Source: Lewinellaceae bacterium
GTDB lineage: Bacteria; Bacteroidota; Bacteroidia; Chitinophagales; Saprospiraceae
Assembly (NCBI GenBank): GCA_020636375.1
Contig: JACJXZ010000005.1
Coordinates: forward strand, 62,001 to 126,000
DNA: 64,000 bases
Direction: 5' to 3'
This document shows, piece by piece, positions 39,435 to 47,126 of the stretch (its first letter is position 1; each line of letters starts with the position of its first letter). Under the pieces are notes generated by a model. It did no database searches, had not been told where the DNA came from, and saw only the letters and a program-made list of their open reading frames with translations. A program made the position numbers and the translations under genes.

Positions 39435-41270
39435 ATGTCTGAACTAGCCCTGCAACTCATCCGCGAAGCCAAAACAAAAAAACTCAAAAGCCTCAACCTC
39501 GGCAGCTGTGGGCTGACGGAACTGCCCCGGGAGTTGTTTGAATTGGTGTGGCTGGAGGAGTTGGTGGTGAGTAACCAGCAATGGGATGAGGAGAAAAAAG
39601 AATGGGTGAAATCTAATCCTGGAGAACCCAACGTGCTTCGGGAATTACCTACGGAAATAAAACGGCTAAAGCAGTTGAAAAAACTGGATATTTCCGGATA
39701 TTATGATAAGAAATGGGAAATAAAGGACATCAGCCCCCTCCAAAACCTCTCGCAACTGACTCAGGTGTCCTTTCGCTCCAACCAGGTCAGCGACATCAGC
39801 CCCCTCCAAAACCTCTCGCAACTGACTCAGGTGGACTTTAGCTCCAACCAGGTCAGCGACATCAGCCCCCTCCAAAACCTCTCGCAACTGACTCAGGTGT
39901 CCTTCTGGCACAACCAGGTCAGCGACATCAGCCCCCTCCAAAACCTCTCGCAACTGACTCAGGTGGACTTTAGCTCCAACCAGGTCAGCGACATCAGCCT
40001 CCTCCAAAACCTCTCGCAACTGACTCAGGTGTCCTTCTGGCACAACCAGGTCAGCGACATCTCCCCACTAGAAAAATTGACTCAACTGAACCACTTAAAC
40101 TTCTGGGATAACCAGGTCAACAACATCTCCCCACTAGAAAAATTGACTCAACTAAACCAGTTATACTTCTGGGACAACCAGGTTAGCGACATCTCCCCAC
40201 TAGAAAAACTTACCCAACTAAACTATTTGTACTTTGGTAACAATCAGATAATAGATATCTCCCCCCTAAAAAAACTTATCAAACTGAATCAGTTGGACTG
40301 CTCGGATAACCAGGTCAGTGACATCTCCCCACTCGAAAAACTTACCCAACTAAACTATTTGGATTGTTCGGATAACCAGGTCAGCGACATCGCTCCCATC
40401 CAAAACCTCACCCAACTGACTCAGTTGGACTTTAGAAACAACCCGATCAGCGACATTAGCCCCCTAAAATCGCTGGATAAAATAGCCCGGCTAAGATTAG
40501 AAGATAATCGAATCAAGGATATTAGACCCCTTCTCGATCTATTCCGCAAGGGCTATCCTGCTAAGCGGGAATTGGAACACGATGAAAACGGAATCACCCT
40601 CTACTCCAACCCCCTCTGCATCCCCCCACCCGAAATCGCCGAACTCGGCGCCGAAGCCATCCTCTCCTACTTTGAACACCCTTACTCTCCCCTCAACGAA
40701 GCTAAAGTCATCCTCGTCGGCGAAGGGGCTTCCGGCAAAACCTCCCTCATCAAGGCCATGCTGGGCGAAGCCTTTGACCCAGACGAAGACCAAACCCACG
40801 GCGTGCGCATCCGGCGGGAGGCCATTGCTATCAATGAAGAGGACGTCACCATCCACTTCTGGGACTTCGGCGGCCAGGAGATCATGCACGCCACCCATCA
40901 GTTTTTCCTCTCCAAACGCTCGGTATATGTATTGGTGCTGGACAGCCGAAAGGATGAAAAGGCGGAGTACTGGCTGAAGCGCATCCAAAGCTTCGGCGGC
41001 GACTCGCCGGTGATCGTAGTGTTGAACAAAATCGACCAGCATCCTTCCTTTCGGGTCAATGAGCAGTTCCTGCAGGAGAAGTATCCTTTTATTCAGGATT
41101 TTTTCCGCCTGTCCTGCAAAACCGCAGAAGGGCTGGAAGGTCATGGTCGGGAACGTCTCGACGTTGAAGAAGTCAGCCGAGGTGAGGTGGGCGTCGCGGT
41201 AAATGGCACGGCGCCAAGCGGTATTCGAAGAGATGGAGGAGGACTACATCAGCTACGAGCAGTTCCGTGA
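39435..41270 (+). CDS. LRR plus Roc GTPase fragment (5' part of the broken gene)
   Basis: The intact 611-aa 5' part starts MSELALQLIREAKTKKL. Twelve 22-residue SDS22-like repeats occupy residues 104-367. The Roc domain follows: P-loop GEGASGKTS (about residue 427), switch DFGGQE and NKID, with HGVRI in switch I. The reading frame is lost near residue 570, after CKTAEGLE, so the last 40 residues are out of frame. Roc proteins act as GTP-dependent switches, and LRRs usually bind a partner. Confidence 0.7.
   Translation: MSELALQLIREAKTKKLKSLNLGSCGLTELPRELFELVWLEELVVSNQQWDEEKKEWVKSNPGEPNVLRELPTEIKRLKQLKKLDISGYYDKKWEIKDISPLQNLSQLTQVSFRSNQVSDISPLQNLSQLTQVDFSSNQVSDISPLQNLSQLTQVSFWHNQVSDISPLQNLSQLTQVDFSSNQVSDISLLQNLSQLTQVSFWHNQVSDISPLEKLTQLNHLNFWDNQVNNISPLEKLTQLNQLYFWDNQVSDISPLEKLTQLNYLYFGNNQIIDISPLKKLIKLNQLDCSDNQVSDISPLEKLTQLNYLDCSDNQVSDIAPIQNLTQLTQLDFRNNPISDISPLKSLDKIARLRLEDNRIKDIRPLLDLFRKGYPAKRELEHDENGITLYSNPLCIPPPEIAELGAEAILSYFEHPYSPLNEAKVILVGEGASGKTSLIKAMLGEAFDPDEDQTHGVRIRREAIAINEEDVTIHFWDFGGQEIMHATHQFFLSKRSVYVLVLDSRKDEKAEYWLKRIQSFGGDSPVIVVLNKIDQHPSFRVNEQFLQEKYPFIQDFFRLSCKTAEGLEGHGRERLDVEEVSRGEVGVAVNGTAPSGIRRDGGGLHQLRAVP
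39744..40073 (+). repeat. Near-identical 66-bp LRR units with a 132-bp higher-order period
   Basis: The first five repeats are almost identical in DNA. Residues alternate between SFWHN and DFSSN, so units 2-3 and 4-5 look like a 132-bp duplication. Later repeats are diverged. Confidence 0.8.
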
Positions 41271-42063
41271 AAAGTGCCGGGCTCAGGACATTACCGAAGA
41301 AAAAGAACAGAACATCCTGCTGGAATACCTCAACGACCTGGGCATCGTGCTGCACTACGAGAAGCTGCGCCTGCACGACACCCAGTCTTCAACCCCTCTG
41401 GCTAACCAACGGTGTATACCGCATCATCAACTCCCCTATCGTATCGGAGCAGGATGGTACTTTTCCATCCACCAACTCAACGACATCATCAATGATGAAC
41501 GCTACCAGCCAGAGAATCCAAAAGTAGAGCAAAACATACAGCAATATCAGGCGCCAAAGCGGCGGCCCCGCTACCCCGAAAACAAGCTGTTCTTCATCGC
41601 GCAGATGATGCGGCAGTTCGAGCTGTGCTTCCCCTTCGATGAAAAGCAGGAGCAGTACATCGTACCCGACCTGCTGCCGGTGCCTCAAAACACCCTGTCT
41701 TTTGCTCCGGATGAAAAGGTCATCCGCTTTGTGGTGGAGTACCCTGAATTTCTACCCGACACCGTCTTCCCCCGCCTGATGGTGCGCCTGCATCAATACC
41801 TCATGGAAGGTAAGCAGTGGCGCAACGGCATGGTGTTGCGAGAAAACGTCTTTCTTCCAGTCCCGCGCCAATGTGGTGGTCGACAAGGAAGCCCGAAAAA
41901 TACAGCTGCAACTGGCGGGCGAGCGCCGCCGGATTTCCTCACCTTCATCCGGCAGTCGCTGAAAGACATTCACAGCAGTTTCGCCGAGCTGAAATCCGAG
42001 GAACTCATCCCCTGCCGGACCCACTCAATGGGCAAACCCAATATGTCGATTATAAGGAACTGA
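41203..42063 (+). CDS. COR-region fragment of the broken gene
   Basis: This 286-aa frame covers the COR part: EEDYISYEQFREKCRAQDITEEKEQNILLEYLNDLGIVLHYE, a frameshifted stretch, YFSIHQLNDIINDERY, then FCFPFDEKQEQYIVPDLLPVP-like and DFLTFIRQSLKDIHSSFAELKSEELIP. It is bounded by shifts at both ends and contains two more. COR links Roc to downstream effector domains. It starts at a chance ATG and is unlikely to be made as a separate protein. Confidence 0.55.
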   Translation: MARRQAVFEEMEEDYISYEQFREKCRAQDITEEKEQNILLEYLNDLGIVLHYEKLRLHDTQSSTPLANQRCIPHHQLPYRIGAGWYFSIHQLNDIINDERYQPENPKVEQNIQQYQAPKRRPRYPENKLFFIAQMMRQFELCFPFDEKQEQYIVPDLLPVPQNTLSFAPDEKVIRFVVEYPEFLPDTVFPRLMVRLHQYLMEGKQWRNGMVLRENVFLPVPRQCGGRQGSPKNTAATGGRAPPDFLTFIRQSLKDIHSSFAELKSEELIPCRTHSMGKPNMSIIRN

Positions 42064-42126
42064 TCGGCTACGAAAAAGAGCGCATCGAAGACTACTTCTC
42101 CGGCAAACTGGGAAAAACGCTACAAG

Positions 42127-42672
42127 GTGGCAGACCTACTGAATGGCATCAGAGTCCCCGAAGTGCGGAAGTATGATTATCCCCTCAAAGCTTTTATCTC
42201 CTACAGCCACCAAGACCTTCCTTACATGGAAGCCCTAAAAACAGTACCTCAACCCTCTGCTCCGCTCAATAAAGTACAGCTGTGGGACGACGGCTGCCTC
42301 CTGCCCGGCGAACCCTGGGAAAATAAAATCTACCAGCAACTAGCAGATGCTGACATGGTCTTTTGCCTCATCAGCCAGGATTTCATCGCCTCCGAATTTT
42401 GTTACAACAACGAGCTATCCGCCGCCCTGGCCGCTCACCGAAAAGGCGAAAAGCAGGTCATCCCCATCCGCATCCGCGAATGCCTCTGGGATAAACTGGA
42501 GGTTAGCCAACTCCAGGGCCTGCCTGCCCAATGGATGGCCAACCCCAAAGATGACGCTGCCTGGACAGAGATCGCCCGCGGGGTGGAAAAGACCATACAA
42601 GCCCTGCAAAAGCGCAAGCAGCGCCAGGCCCGAGAGCGGGAGATGCCGTTTGGGAAGCGGGGGGATAGTTGA
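42127..42672 (+). CDS. TIR-domain fragment (3' part of the broken gene)
   Basis: This 181-aa frame holds a TIR domain: KAFISYSHQD (strand A), VQLWDDGCLLPGEPWENKIYQQLADADMVFCLISQDFIASEFCYNNEL with the Glu expected in NADase-type TIRs, and VIPIRIRECLWD. Two shifts near 42238 and 42275 replace the helix KQYLNPLLRS with an unrelated peptide. TIR domains act as protein adaptors or NAD+-cleaving effectors. It ends in a basic Arg/Lys-rich helix. Confidence 0.6.
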   Translation: MADLLNGIRVPEVRKYDYPLKAFISYSHQDLPYMEALKTVPQPSAPLNKVQLWDDGCLLPGEPWENKIYQQLADADMVFCLISQDFIASEFCYNNELSAALAAHRKGEKQVIPIRIRECLWDKLEVSQLQGLPAQWMANPKDDAAWTEIARGVEKTIQALQKRKQRQAREREMPFGKRGDS

Positions 42673-42743
42673 TAGGTTGATTTTACCCGTCTTTGCTGAA
42701 GCTCAGCCGGGTAAAATGGGTTGATTGGCCTTAATACTACTTT

Positions 42744-42907
42744 GTCACTTTAAAATTTCGCAGGCTTGGAGAACCTGGAGCGCGGGCCTGGAGGCCCGCG
42801 AAAACCTGCTCCGGGCAGGTTTTAAGTATGCCGTTGTCTTTTTAAGAGGCTGCCCGAGGCAGCCTTCGCAGGCCTGGAGGCCCGCGCTCCTGTTAAAGTG
42901 ACAAAAT
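42744..42907. mobile_element. MITE-like palindromic element
   Basis: TTTGTCACTTTAA (42744-42756) and TTAAAGTGACAAA (42894-42906) are perfect terminal inverted repeats of 13 bp. Inside are GCGGGCCTGGAGGCCCGC, AACCTGCTCCGGGCAGGTT and GGCTGCCCGAGGCAGCC hairpins and a mirrored copy near 42868-42892. It has no coding capacity and lies just after the LRR-TIR locus. Confidence 0.65.
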
Positions 42908-43018
42908 AAATTGCACAATTTATACTGATCTTTGGGACTGTTCATTTTTCTGTGTCTTCTGAAAAACGCCCCTTGATTTTCAGTGATTTGCGAACATCAT
43001 ACAAACCCCGCATCGCTC

Positions 43019-43105
43019 CCAAACCCGCGAAAATCCCTGTCGGCCATGCTGGCACAGCAGGCGGGCGCTAAATCCGCGTCATCCGCGTTCTCATCACACA
43101 AACCC
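43019..43105. repeat. Right flanking repeat of the LRR-TIR locus
   Basis: It matches 39337-39425 in the same orientation, with a few substitutions and a 4-nt gap. Its end overlaps the stop codon of maf. Confidence 0.8.
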
Positions 43106-43669
43106 CCCCATCTCCCGGTACACCAAATCCACCGGCAACCCCATAATATTCGCGTACGTCCCCTCGATGCGGTCGATCTTGCACAGGCCGATCCACTCCT
43201 GGATGGCGTAAGCGCCCGCCTTGTCGAACGGCTGACAAGTGCGGATATAGTAGCCGATCTCCTCCTCCGTCAGCTCGGCGAAGTGGACGCGGGACTCGCC
43301 GGAGAACACGCGCTCTTTGTCTTTGGACAGCAGGCAGACGCCGGTGATCACGCGGTGTACCTGGCCGGAGAGGGCCCGCAGGATGCGCCGGGCGTCTTCG
43401 GCATCTTCCGGTTTGTTGTAGATGCTATCGCCCAGGATGACGACGCTGTCGGCGGTGAGCAACACTTCGTCGCCCGTGATAAATTCCCGGGCGGCGTGGG
43501 CCTTTTTCCGGGCCAGGTAGGCGGCCACCTCGTCCACCGGCATATCCGGCGGGAAGGACTCGTCGATCGGCCTGGTTTTCACTTCAAAGGTAAAACCCGC
43601 CTGTTCGAGCAGCTGCCGGCGGCGGGGCGAGCCGGAAGCGAGGATGATCTTTTTTTTGAGGATGTTCAT
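43094..43669 (-). CDS. maf: Maf-like nucleotide pyrophosphatase
   Basis: The start MNILKKKIILASGSPRRRQLL gives 191 aa; an ATG 6 nt upstream is less likely. ASGSPRRRQLLEQAGF is the nucleotide-binding loop, DESFPPDMPVDEVAAYLARKKA and the TADSVVILGDSIYNKP block carry catalytic acidic residues. It belongs to the house-cleaning pyrophosphatases that hydrolyse non-canonical or dTTP/UTP-type nucleotides. The 3' end is overlapped by the flanking repeat. A UbiA-type gene lies 41 bp upstream on the same strand. Confidence 0.92.
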   Translation of the reverse strand: MNILKKKIILASGSPRRRQLLEQAGFTFEVKTRPIDESFPPDMPVDEVAAYLARKKAHAAREFITGDEVLLTADSVVILGDSIYNKPEDAEDARRILRALSGQVHRVITGVCLLSKDKERVFSGESRVHFAELTEEEIGYYIRTCQPFDKAGAYAIQEWIGLCKIDRIEGTYANIMGLPVDLVYREMGGFV

Positions 43670-43710
43670 TATCAAATTTCTATTCGCAGCAAGAACTATT
43701 TTGACTGAAA

Positions 43711-44646
43711 TTAGCCGTTAACCGCCAAAAAAAGCAACAGGGCCAGCCCGCCCAACATGACCAGCTTGGCGAGCTGGCTCAGCTGGTGGTACTGCTCCTT
43801 TTCCCGGGCGCGGAAAACCCAGATCAATGCCAGGAACAAAGGCAAAAGGATGCCGAAGATAAGGAAAAAAAGGCTCAGCTCGGTAAAGAGTTCCGGTGAG
43901 GCCAGGGGGAAATAGAGGAGGAAAACCGCCAGCCCGATGCCAAAAGCCGCCGCCACGCCCCGGGCCACGCGGATGCCCCACAGGATGGGGATTGTCCGGC
44001 AGTTGGCGCCGACATCGCCCTGCACGTCCTCCATGTCTTTGATGACTTCCCGGAACATGGTCGACAGAAAGGCAAAGGCCATATACCAGCTGAAAATGCT
44101 GCCGATGCGACCCGCCAGTTCCGGCGCCGCTGCCACGAGTCCCTGAAACCCCGCCCGCTCCGCAAACCAGACGATGCCCGCCACCCCGGCACAGAAGAGC
44201 GCGACGAGCAGGTTGCCCAGGATGGCCCGGCGCTTGAGATAGGTAGAATACACGAACAACAGGATCACCGCCAGGGGGAAGAGGTTGGCCAGAGGAATGC
44301 ATTCGATGTGGAAGGACAAATACAGGGAAATGAGAAAACCCAGCAGGTTGAAGCAGAAATACAGCCAATAGGCCGATTGAACTCTGATCTGCCGGTTGAT
44401 GACCACCTTGTCGGGCCGGTTGATCAGGTCGATGCGGAAGTCAACGATATCGTTGATGACGTACCCGCCCGCCGTAATGAGCAGGGTCACCACAACCAGC
44501 AAACTGAAATGGGCATCGTCGAGCGCCGGCGTTATCCCCTTCGCCTGAAAAGCCGGCAAAAGCAGCACGTAATACAGCAAATACTGGGTGAGCGCAACGA
44601 TCACCAGGTTGGGCAGGCGCACCAGCCGCAGCAGAGCTTTTAGCAT
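43711..44646 (-). CDS. UbiA family prenyltransferase (geranylgeranylglycerol-phosphate type)
   Basis: This 311-aa membrane enzyme has seven to nine helices. The first Asp-rich motif is NDIVDFRIDLINRPDK and the second is KDMEDVQGDVG. They bind the prenyl diphosphate through Mg2+. Sequence near RPDKVVINRQ resembles the Bacteroidota geranylgeranylglycerol-phosphate geranylgeranyltransferase group, though quinone-directed activity is possible. It is followed by maf, and the kdsC-like gene lies upstream; this trio is a common Bacteroidota neighbourhood. Confidence 0.85.
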   Translation of the reverse strand: MLKALLRLVRLPNLVIVALTQYLLYYVLLLPAFQAKGITPALDDAHFSLLVVVTLLITAGGYVINDIVDFRIDLINRPDKVVINRQIRVQSAYWLYFCFNLLGFLISLYLSFHIECIPLANLFPLAVILLFVYSTYLKRRAILGNLLVALFCAGVAGIVWFAERAGFQGLVAAAPELAGRIGSIFSWYMAFAFLSTMFREVIKDMEDVQGDVGANCRTIPILWGIRVARGVAAAFGIGLAVFLLYFPLASPELFTELSLFFLIFGILLPLFLALIWVFRAREKEQYHQLSQLAKLVMLGGLALLLFLAVNG

Positions 44647-44737
44647 AAAATATGAAATGTTTCAAAAGTACCCGGATAGAAGTTCATGGAAATAAAAGGA
44701 ATTACATTTCAAGCCGGCTACCCGTCTCAGAACAGGG

Positions 44738-44985
44738 CAGTTGATCGTTGCCTGTTGATCGTTGCCTGTTTGACAACCAACATACTTCAGGAAATCCCCT
44801 CCGAACAACAAACACCTGGCAACCGATAACGGCCTAACGTTAGACTAGTGCTTTCGGCAGTAAATAACGGGGAAGTTATTTCACCGCCAGGAGCAACATG
44901 CCGTTAATGGTTATTGGTTAATAACCAGCGCTTTACGCCGATGTCAGGCGCAATAACTAATAACCAGTAATTACCCCGGAACTTC
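44738..44985. repeat. Facing period-7 arrays, GTTGATC/GTTGCCT and GGTTATT types
   Basis: gttgatc/gttgcct/gttgatc/gttgcct (44739-44766) is faced by an aac-rich period-7 arm up to 44845. A second set (ATGGTTATTGGTTAATAACC, then AATAACTAATAACCAG) follows to 44975. This fills the gap between the UbiA and kdsC-like genes, with no gene visible. Confidence 0.6.
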
Positions 44986-45026
44986 GTTACTCACGCACTA
45001 GCAGCCTTCAAGCCCAGGTTTGGTGG

Positions 45027-45122
45027 GCATTTCCATGCATTTCCATGTATTTCCCTATTTCAACCTGGCATTTAATCCCCATCACTCATTCCTTCATTCC
45101 TTCATTCCTTCATTCCCTCACC
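45027..45122. repeat. Period-10 GCATTTCCAT and period-8 TTCATTCC arrays
   Basis: gcatttccat/gcatttccat/gtatttccct (45027-45060) and ttcattcc x3 (45085-45115) abut the stop codon of the kdsC-like gene. The same arrays recur at 57905-57975 and 58588-58615. Confidence 0.7.
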
Positions 45123-45621
45123 CCACCCTCCACTGCCCGTTCAACCGCAGGACTTTCTCGATCACATCGCGCACGCAGCCCTTTCCGCCGTCGTAGGGCG
45201 AAACGTACTGGGCCACTTCGAACATCTCGTGGGCGGCGTCCCGGGGGCAGGCAGGAATACCGACGAGGCGCATCACCGCGTAGTCCGGCAGGTCGTCGCC
45301 CATGTAGAGGACGGTGGCCTGGTCGATCTCTTTTTCGCGGATGTAGCGGGTGAACACCTTCAGCTTGTCTTCCACGCCGGTGAAAATATCCTCTACGCCC
45401 AGTCTTTCCAGCCGTTTTTTGACGCCTTCGGAAATCCCGCCGGTAATGATGCAAACGTTGTACCCTTCCTTTACGGCCTGTTTGAGGGCGTACCCGTCCC
45501 GGATGTTCATCTGCCGCAGCAGGGTGCCGTCTTCCATGGCCAGGACGTTGCCGTCGGTCAGCACGCCGTCGACGTCGAAGATGAAGGTCGTTATGTCGCG
45601 AAAATGTTCCAGGTGGTTCAT
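45118..45621 (-). CDS. kdsC: KDO-8-phosphate phosphatase-like HAD hydrolase (KdsC/YrbI type)
   Basis: The start MNHLEHFRDI gives 167 aa. TFIFDVDGVLTDG is the HAD nucleophile motif, followed by NIRDGYALKQAVKEGYNVCIITGG (motif II) and VLYMGDDLPDYAVM (motif IV). The size and lack of a cap domain match KdsC, which dephosphorylates 3-deoxy-D-manno-octulosonate 8-phosphate in lipid A core synthesis. The 3' end meets the TTCATTCC array. A -7-like box TACATTTG at 45633-45626 (minus) lies almost at the start codon, which would imply a leaderless message. Confidence 0.82.
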   Translation of the reverse strand: MNHLEHFRDITTFIFDVDGVLTDGNVLAMEDGTLLRQMNIRDGYALKQAVKEGYNVCIITGGISEGVKKRLERLGVEDIFTGVEDKLKVFTRYIREKEIDQATVLYMGDDLPDYAVMRLVGIPACPRDAAHEMFEVAQYVSPYDGGKGCVRDVIEKVLRLNGQWRVG

Positions 45622-45731
45622 TCTGCAAATGTAAGTTTTGTAACCGGACAAAAGAAGCCGCCGACGGTTTTGCGGCCTACGGCCGGATAATTCGCCGCAA
45701 ATGACTATATTTCCCGAGAAAAAAAAGACAC

Positions 45732-47120
45732 ATGTTCGACAAAAATACCTACATAGAGCGCCGGCACCGCCTGCAGGCGCAGCTCGGTTCGGGCCTCATC
45801 CTGCTGATGGGCAACCAGGAAAGCCCCATGAATTTCCCCGATAACGCTTACCATTTCCGGCAGGACAGCCAGTTCCTCTACTTCTTCGGGCTGGACAGCC
45901 CCGGCCTGGCCGGCCTGATCGACGTCGACGAGCAAAAAACGGCTATCTACGGCGACGAGCTGACCATGGACCACATCGTCTGGATGGGCCCGCAGCCCAC
46001 GCTGGCCGAACGGGCCCGCCGGGTAGGCGTCGGGGAGACGACGCCCTACGGCGAGCTGGAGGGGCGCCTGCGGGAAGCCCTGAACCAGGGCCGCACCGTT
46101 CACTTCCTCCCGCCCTACCGCGCCGACAACCAGATCCGGCTCAGCCAGTGGATGGACATTCCCATCAACGCCGTGAAGAGCCGGGCCTCCGAAGCCCTGA
46201 TCCGGGCGGTCGTCTCCCTGGTTTCCATTAAAAGCCCGGAAGAAGTGGCGGAGATGGAAAAGGCGGTCAACATCACCCGCGCCATGCACCTGGCGGCCAT
46301 GCGCCGCGCCCGCCCCGGCATCCTGGAGGCGGAGCTGGCGGGCATCGCCGAGGGCATCGCCCTGGCGGCCAACGGGCAGCTGGCTTACCCTGCCATCCTC
46401 ACCGTCAACGGGCAGACCCTGCACAATCACTATCATGGCAATACGCTAAAGGAAGGGCAACTGGTACTGGGCGACTTCGGCGCGGAAACCTCCACCCACT
46501 ACGCCGGCGACATCACGCGCACCTTTCCGGTGAACAAGACGTTCAACACCCGCCAGAAAGAAATCTACCAGATCGTGCTGGATACCGAGGTGGCTTGCAT
46601 CAAAGCCCTCCGCCCCGGCATCCGGTACAAGGACGTCCACCTCTCCGCCGCCCGGATGATCACCGAAGGGCTGAAAGCGCTGGGCATCATGAAAGGAGAT
46701 ACAGAAGAGTCCGTGCAGGCGGGTGCACACGCCCTGTTCTTCCCCCACGGCTTGGGCCACATGCTCGGCATGGACGTGCACGATATGGAGAACCTGGGCG
46801 AGGACTATGTCGGCTACGCCGGCGAACTGGAGCGCAGCACCCAGTTCGGACTGAAATCCCTGCGCCTGGCGCGCACGCTTAAGCCGGGATTCGTCCTTAC
46901 CGTAGAGCCAGGCATCTACTTCATCCCCGAGCTCATGGACCAGTGGCAGGAACAGCGCAAACACTGGGAGTTCATCAACTACGAAAAGGCGCAGCAGTAC
47001 CGCAACTTCAGCGGGGTGCGCATCGAAGACAACGTGCTGATCACCGAGGCGGGGCACCAGGTGCTGGGCAAGCCCATTCCGAAGACGATACAGGATGTGG
47101 AAGCCGAGCGGCAGGCCTGA
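45732..47120 (+). CDS. pepP: Aminopeptidase P family metalloprotease (Xaa-Pro aminopeptidase)
   Basis: This 462-aa cytosolic enzyme removes an N-terminal residue preceding Pro. The N-terminal domain (QESPMNFPDNAYHFRQDSQFLYFFGL) is followed by a pita-bread M24 domain. Its two-metal ligands are visible: Asp in LGDFGAETSTHYAGDITRTF (two Asp), His in FFPHGLGHMLGMDVHD, Glu in LTVEPGIYF and Glu in VRIEDNVLI. It converges with purB, 6 bp apart. The start is preceded by a TATATTTC tract but no clear promoter. Confidence 0.93.
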   Translation: MFDKNTYIERRHRLQAQLGSGLILLMGNQESPMNFPDNAYHFRQDSQFLYFFGLDSPGLAGLIDVDEQKTAIYGDELTMDHIVWMGPQPTLAERARRVGVGETTPYGELEGRLREALNQGRTVHFLPPYRADNQIRLSQWMDIPINAVKSRASEALIRAVVSLVSIKSPEEVAEMEKAVNITRAMHLAAMRRARPGILEAELAGIAEGIALAANGQLAYPAILTVNGQTLHNHYHGNTLKEGQLVLGDFGAETSTHYAGDITRTFPVNKTFNTRQKEIYQIVLDTEVACIKALRPGIRYKDVHLSAARMITEGLKALGIMKGDTEESVQAGAHALFFPHGLGHMLGMDVHDMENLGEDYVGYAGELERSTQFGLKSLRLARTLKPGFVLTVEPGIYFIPELMDQWQEQRKHWEFINYEKAQQYRNFSGVRIEDNVLITEAGHQVLGKPIPKTIQDVEAERQA

Positions 47121-47126
47121 CCGAAA

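Larger units (their letters stand above)
39435..42672 (+). pseudogene. LRR-Roc-COR-TIR gene broken by several frameshifts
   Basis: Read across frames, the locus encodes one bacterial Roc-family protein: leucine-rich repeats, Roc GTPase, COR region and a C-terminal TIR domain. Coding sense jumps between frames near 41140-41200, 41395, 41450, 41840, 41925, 42010, 42115, 42238 and 42275. Between those points residues remain well conserved, so decay is recent or the assembly has local errors. Example: near 41400 the frame beside the ORF reads PLWLTNGVYRIINSPIVSEQ, a standard COR segment. No other gene in the window shows this pattern. Confidence 0.75.
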
